Source: an uncultured Collinsella sp.
Lineage (GTDB): Bacteria > Actinomycetota > Coriobacteriia > Coriobacteriales > Coriobacteriaceae
Assembly: GCA_900551635.1 (NCBI GenBank)
Contig: URWQ01000034.1
Location: forward strand, 1 to 10,067
Direction of reading: 5' to 3'
DNA length: 10,067 nucleotides
Of the stretch, positions 7,029-10,067 are shown piece after piece. The notes below the pieces were generated by a model, which was not told the DNA's origin, ran no database searches, and was given only the letters and a program-made list of their open reading frames with translations. Numbering within the stretch: the first letter of the stretch is position 1; each line of letters starts with the position of its first letter. A program made the position numbers and the translations under genes.

Positions 7029-7098
7029 TATGCCGTTCACCCCCTATAAAAAACCGTTCGGGGGCGAGGTGGAAGTATGAGCTGATTTTGGATATAAA
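7029..7098 (+). promoter_or_regulatory. arcA: arcA2 promoter with tandem CCGTTC boxes
   Basis: Same layout as arcA1. CCGTTC lies at 7033-7038 and 7054-7059 (21 bp apart). The second copy opens the shared 21-base block at 7054-7074, followed by a 12-base unrelated spacer and TTTGGATATAA (7087-7097) with -10 TATAAA (7093-7098). The -35 position again reads only TGGAAG. GTCAGCAA, near the likely start of transcription, recurs at 7105-7112. The spacer and the 15 bases between the two CCGTTC boxes differ from arcA1, so the shared bases are probably under selection. Confidence 0.65.
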
Positions 7099-7115
7099 TA
7101 TGTCGTCAGCAATAA

Positions 7116-7163
7116 CGCCTCACACGGAGGGGCGCTAACGAATCGGCCCTGACAAGGGCCCGA
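7116..7163 (+). promoter_or_regulatory. arcA2 leader hairpins
   Basis: The first stem pairs CCTC (7118-7121) with GAGG (7127-7130), or in a variant CGCC with GGCG (7131-7134). The second is TC GGCCC (7143-7149), loop TGACAA, then GGGCC, one bulged C (7161) and GA. It matches the arcA1 stem in place, bulge and outer pairs but has five rather than four inner pairs and a different loop, so the structure is better conserved than the sequence. It precedes the same Shine-Dalgarno. Confidence 0.5.
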
Positions 7164-8423
7164 AAGAAAGGTAGGAGGCCATGACGAAAGGTCTGCACGT
7201 GCCTTCCGAGATCGGCAAGCTCAGGAAGGTCTGCCTGCACCGTCCCGGCGACGAGCTCCTCAACCTGCCGCCCGACGAGCTCGAGCGACTCCTGTTCGAC
7301 GACGTCCCGTTCCTGGAGGTCGCGCAGCAGGAGCACGACACCTTCGCCCAGATCCTGAGGGACCAGGGCGTGGAGGTCCTCTATCTCGAGAACCTCGTCG
7401 CCGAGGTGTTCGACCAGGTCCCCGGCGCCCGCGCCGAGTTCACCGACCAGTACATCGCCGAGGCCGGCATCCGCGGCCAGCACATGCCGCAGATCGTCCG
7501 CGAGAAGCTGGACTCCATCGAGGACAACCTCGAGTTCGTCAAGAAGACCATGGCCGGCATGACCAAGTCCGAGATCGACATGCCCCTCACGGCGTCCACG
7601 ACCCTCGACTCCCTGGTCAACTCCGAGTCCGAGTCCGACCTGATCATCGACCCGATGCCCAACCTCTACTTCACCCGCGACCCGTTCGCGGTCATCGGCG
7701 AGGGCGTCAACCTCAACCGCATGTACTCGGTCACCCGCAACCGCGAGACCCTGTACGGCAAGTACATCTTCAAGTACCACCCCGACTACAAGGACGTCTC
7801 GCTGTACTTCCGCCGCGACTGCCAGTTCCACACCGAGGGCGGCGACGTGCTGAACATCAACGAGAAGACCCTCGCCGTCGGCATCTCCCAGCGCACCCAG
7901 GCCGCCGCGATCGACGTCATGGCCCAGAACATCTTCTGGAACTCCGACTCCAAGGTCGAGCGCATCCTGGCCTTCGATATCCCGGTCTCGCGCGCCTTCA
8001 TGCACCTCGACACGGTCTTCACCCAGATCGACGTCGATAAGTTCACGATCCACCCCGCCATCATGGGCACCCTGCGCGTCTACGAGCTGACCGCCGGCAA
8101 GAACCCGGGCGACGTGAACATCCGCCTGATCGAGGACACCCTCGAGCACGTCCTGGAGGACGCCACCGGCGTCGACCAGGTCAAGCTGATCCCCTGCGGC
8201 GGCGGCGACCCGATCGCGGCCTCCCGCGAGCAGTGGAACGACGGCTCCAACACCCTGTGCGTCGAGCCCGGCAAGATCTGCGTCTACGCCCGCAACACCG
8301 TCACCAACGACGTGCTGTACAAGGAGGGCCTGGACCTTCTCGTCGTGCCCTCCGCCGAGCTCTCCCGCGGCCGCGGCGGCCCGCGCTGCATGAGCATGCC
8401 CTTCTGGCGCGAGGACCTCTAAG
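7157..8423 (+). repeat. 1267-bp direct repeat, copy 2 (arcA2)
   Basis: Identical by eye to 4068-5334. The repeats are in the same orientation with a 3089-bp period, and the unit between them carries the aminotransferase. There are no terminal inverted repeats or transposase, so this is a gene duplication and not a mobile element. Confidence 0.9.
7181..8422 (+). CDS. arcA: Arginine deiminase, copy 2
   Basis: Same 413-residue enzyme as copy 1, converting arginine to citrulline and ammonia, with the full catalytic set D167, E219, H275, D277 and C403. Because the coding DNA is also identical, any difference between the copies must come from expression. This copy has its own promoter and leader and lies 105 bases upstream of arcB with no strong U-tract terminator between them, so it is probably the copy co-transcribed with arcB. 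The start codon and the two-base Shine-Dalgarno spacing are as in copy 1. Confidence 0.98.
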   Translation: MTKGLHVPSEIGKLRKVCLHRPGDELLNLPPDELERLLFDDVPFLEVAQQEHDTFAQILRDQGVEVLYLENLVAEVFDQVPGARAEFTDQYIAEAGIRGQHMPQIVREKLDSIEDNLEFVKKTMAGMTKSEIDMPLTASTTLDSLVNSESESDLIIDPMPNLYFTRDPFAVIGEGVNLNRMYSVTRNRETLYGKYIFKYHPDYKDVSLYFRRDCQFHTEGGDVLNINEKTLAVGISQRTQAAAIDVMAQNIFWNSDSKVERILAFDIPVSRAFMHLDTVFTQIDVDKFTIHPAIMGTLRVYELTAGKNPGDVNIRLIEDTLEHVLEDATGVDQVKLIPCGGGDPIAASREQWNDGSNTLCVEPGKICVYARNTVTNDVLYKEGLDLLVVPSAELSRGRGGPRCMSMPFWREDL

Positions 8424-8434
8424 TCTTTCCGTTT

Positions 8435-8482
8435 CCGGTGCGGTCCCCCTACAACCGCACCGGCTTCGCCCGTTAAACGGGC
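8435..8482 (+). promoter_or_regulatory. Two hairpins between arcA2 and arcB
   Basis: A perfect 10-bp stem CCGGTGCGGT/ACCGCACCGG (8435-8444 and 8454-8463, loop CCCCCTACA) is followed by GCCCGTT-A-AACGGGC (8468-8482). Neither is followed by a U-run, so they look more like mRNA-stabilising, processing or attenuation elements than a full terminator. The second contains CCGTT and AACGG facing each other, resembling the boxes near the arcA promoters, so it could instead be an operator. Confidence 0.5.
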
Positions 8483-8527
8483 ACCACTAATACTTACGTA
8501 ATTCATTTCTTCGAAAGGAATCAAACC

Positions 8528-9523
8528 ATGGGTGTTAACCTTTCCGGCCGTAGCTTCCTCAAGCTTCTCGACCTCACCACCGAGGAGATCGAGTACCTGC
8601 TCAAGCTCTCCAAGAACTTCAAGGATATGAAGCGCGCTGGCGTTCCGCACCGCTATCTCGAGGGCAAGAACATCGTTCTGCTCTTCCAGAAGACCTCTAC
8701 TCGTACCCGCTGCGCCTTCGAGGTCGGCGGCATGGATCTGGGCATGGGCGTCACCTACCTCGATCCGGGTTCGTCGCAGATGGGCAAGAAGGAGTCCATC
8801 GAGGACACTGCCCGCGTTCTCGGCCGCATGTATGACGGCATCGAGTTCCGTGGCTTTGCCCAGGACGACGTCGAGGAGCTCGCTGCTAAGTCCGGCGTGC
8901 CCGTGTGGAACGGCCTGACCACCGAGTGGCACCCCACCCAGATGCTCGCCGACATCCTGACCGTCCAGGAGAACTTCAACTACGACATCAAGGGCAAGAC
9001 CCTCGTCTTCATGGGCGACTGCAAGAACAATGTCGCTCGCTCCCTCATGGTCGTCTGCTCCAAGCTCGGCATGAACTTCGTCGGCTGCGGCCCGAAGGAC
9101 TGCTGGATGGACGAGGAGCTCATCAAGACCTGCGAGCAGATCGCCGCTGAGAACGGCTGCACCGTGAAGTGCACCGAGGACGTGAAGGAAGCCGCCACCG
9201 ACGCCGACGTCATCTACACCGACGTGTGGGTGTCCATGGGCGAGCCCGACGAGGTGTGGGCGCAGCGCATCAAGCAGCTCGAGCCCTACCGCGTGACCAC
9301 CGAGATCATGGCCATGGCCAAGTCCACGGCCATATTCCTGCACTGCCTGCCGGCCTTCCACGACACCAACACCACCACCGGCGCCGACATCGCGAAGCGC
9401 TTCGGCGTGACGGAGATGGAAGTGGAAGACGACGTGTTCGAGTCGAAGCAGTCGAAGGTCTTCGACGAGGCCGAGAACCGCATGCACACCATCAAGGCCG
9501 TCATGTACGCCACCCTGCAGTAG
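8528..9523 (+). CDS. arcB: Ornithine carbamoyltransferase, probably catabolic
   Basis: Phosphorolyses citrulline to ornithine and carbamoyl phosphate in the ADI pathway; the enzyme family also runs in the biosynthetic direction. The 331-residue product has the carbamoyl-phosphate site STRTR (57-61), HPTQ (135-138), the domain-2 stretch FMGDCKNNVARSL (about 161-173), the ornithine-binding DVWVSMGE (232-239) and HCLP (272-275). The start ATG 8528 has AAAGGA about 8 bases upstream and gives a typical N terminus. The catabolic role is inferred from its place after arcA2 and before a transporter; sequence alone does not separate ArcB from ArgF. Probably transcribed with arcA2. Confidence 0.96.
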   Translation: MGVNLSGRSFLKLLDLTTEEIEYLLKLSKNFKDMKRAGVPHRYLEGKNIVLLFQKTSTRTRCAFEVGGMDLGMGVTYLDPGSSQMGKKESIEDTARVLGRMYDGIEFRGFAQDDVEELAAKSGVPVWNGLTTEWHPTQMLADILTVQENFNYDIKGKTLVFMGDCKNNVARSLMVVCSKLGMNFVGCGPKDCWMDEELIKTCEQIAAENGCTVKCTEDVKEAATDADVIYTDVWVSMGEPDEVWAQRIKQLEPYRVTTEIMAMAKSTAIFLHCLPAFHDTNTTTGADIAKRFGVTEMEVEDDVFESKQSKVFDEAENRMHTIKAVMYATLQ

Positions 9524-9565
9524 CTTTCGTACCGCTACGGTAGCTGGCACATAGTTCGACACCTC

Positions 9566-9611
9566 GGGGCCGTGCGGAGTCGGGAGGGGAACCGCACGGC
9601 CCCCGTGTTTT
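9566..9611 (+). terminator. Hairpin terminator or attenuator between arcB and the transporter
   Basis: A perfect 12-bp stem, GGGGCCGTGCGG (9566-9577) with CCGCACGGCCCC (9592-9603), has a 14-base loop and is followed by CGTGTTTTG. It lies 43 bases after the arcB stop. The transporter's Shine-Dalgarno follows 16 bases downstream with little room for a promoter, so partial termination that lowers transporter output relative to arcB is likely. Confidence 0.75.
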
Positions 9612-9640
9612 GTCAGTCATTCGATTAAGGAGGGATAACC

Positions 9641-10067
9641 ATGGCAGCTGCAGAGAAAGGCAAGAAAAAGAGGGCGCCTCTGTCCTCGTTCACCATCTTG
9701 CTCATCATCTTGGTGGTTCTGGCGATTGTCACTGTTATCATGTCTGCGTCGGGCGTCGAGGGCGTCCAGGGCGCGACGCTTTCCCAGGTGCTCACCGCGC
9801 CCGTGTTCGGCTTCCAGGACGCCATCGGCGTGTGCCTGTTCGTCATGATCCTGGGCGGCTTTCTGGGCATCGTCACCGAGACCGGCGCCCTTGACGCCGG
9901 CATCGCGGCCCTCGTGCACAAGCTGAAGGGCAACGAGCTCGTGCTCATCCCGATTTTGATGGCGATCTTCTCCATCGGCGGCACCACCTACGGCATGTGC
10001 GAGGAAACCGTGCCCTTCTACCTGCTGCTCGCCCCCACCCTGGGGGGCGCCGGCCTCGCAACGACAG
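9641..10067 (+). CDS. YfcC-family membrane transporter, probable arginine/ornithine exchanger (N-terminal part)
   Basis: The first 142 residues are present and the frame is open to the window edge. The start has a strong AAGGAGGG six bases upstream. After a basic cytoplasmic start (EKGKKKR), hydrophobic segments lie at about 17-35, 58-79 and 99-113, with another beginning near 124. GGTTYGMCEETVPFY (113-127) is typical of the YfcC/C4-dicarboxylate anaerobic carrier family. Members next to arc genes are often annotated as ArcD-like arginine/ornithine transporters, but they are unrelated to the APC-family ArcD of Pseudomonas. Uptake of arginine and export of ornithine is inferred from context only. 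A carbamate kinase gene may follow downstream. Confidence 0.85.
   Translation, partial: MAAAEKGKKKRAPLSSFTILLIILVVLAIVTVIMSASGVEGVQGATLSQVLTAPVFGFQDAIGVCLFVMILGGFLGIVTETGALDAGIAALVHKLKGNELVLIPILMAIFSIGGTTYGMCEETVPFYLLLAPTLGGAGLATT

Noticed and set aside
4068..8423. The repeated arcA as part of an insertion sequence or composite transposon
   Set aside because: No transposase, terminal inverted repeats or target-site duplications; repeat ends coincide with gene ends.
9530..9542. TACCG-CTA-CGGTA palindrome after arcB as another arc regulatory box
   Set aside because: It lacks the TTC part of the CCGTTC motif and sits between a stop codon and a terminator, so chance is the simpler reading.
7106..9562. 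An 818-codon open frame on the minus strand across arcA2 and arcB, and a related 497-codon one at 3933-5426
   Set aside because: Both are antisense to arcA and arise from its near-exclusive C/G third positions. The translation is low-complexity (V, D, G, L, A rich) and matches no family I know.

Overview
The window looks like a chromosomal segment of a gut Coriobacteriia actinomycete, most likely Collinsella or a close relative. This is inferred from GC-rich genes with C/G-ending codons, AT-rich intergenic DNA, and an arginine deiminase (ADI) locus of anaerobic type. No marker gene in the window proves the genus.

Left part (1-3600), minus strand: an rlmD/rumA-type 23S rRNA uracil-5-methyltransferase runs off the left edge and is broken by an apparent one-base frameshift near 299-304. 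Upstream of it, and transcribed in the same direction, is ppk1 (polyphosphate kinase). It has an intact catalytic core and an unusual Pro/Glu/Ala-rich C-terminal tail ending in a basic Gly/Leu stretch. A strong hairpin terminator separates the two genes.

Right part (3600-10067), plus strand: an arginine-catabolism cluster in the order arcA1 - aminotransferase (arcT-like) - arcA2 - arcB - YfcC-family transporter (partial). Arginine deiminase makes citrulline and ammonia, and catabolic ornithine carbamoyltransferase makes ornithine and carbamoyl phosphate. The transporter probably exchanges arginine for ornithine. Carbamate kinase (arcC), which would make the ATP, is not in the window and may lie downstream.

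The most notable structure is the arcA duplication. The two copies appear identical at the nucleotide level over 1267 bp (4068-5334 and 7157-8423). Identity starts inside a leader hairpin 24 bases before the ATG and stops one base after the stop codon. The flanks have diverged strongly but keep matching blocks at nearly matching distances: a tandem CCGTTC motif spaced exactly 21 bp, a block CCGTTCGGGGGCGAGG extended by TGGAA, a TTTGGATATAA -10 region, an upstream TTTTAGGA/GCGTTTA element, and a leader hairpin with a compensatory difference and the same bulged C. This fits an old duplication whose coding regions are kept identical by gene conversion. The diverged promoters then act as a built-in footprint of the regulatory sites. 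Related boxes in reverse orientation lie about 235-315 bp further upstream of each copy. The regulator is not encoded here and is unknown.

No tRNA, rRNA, CRISPR array, insertion sequence or phage gene was seen.
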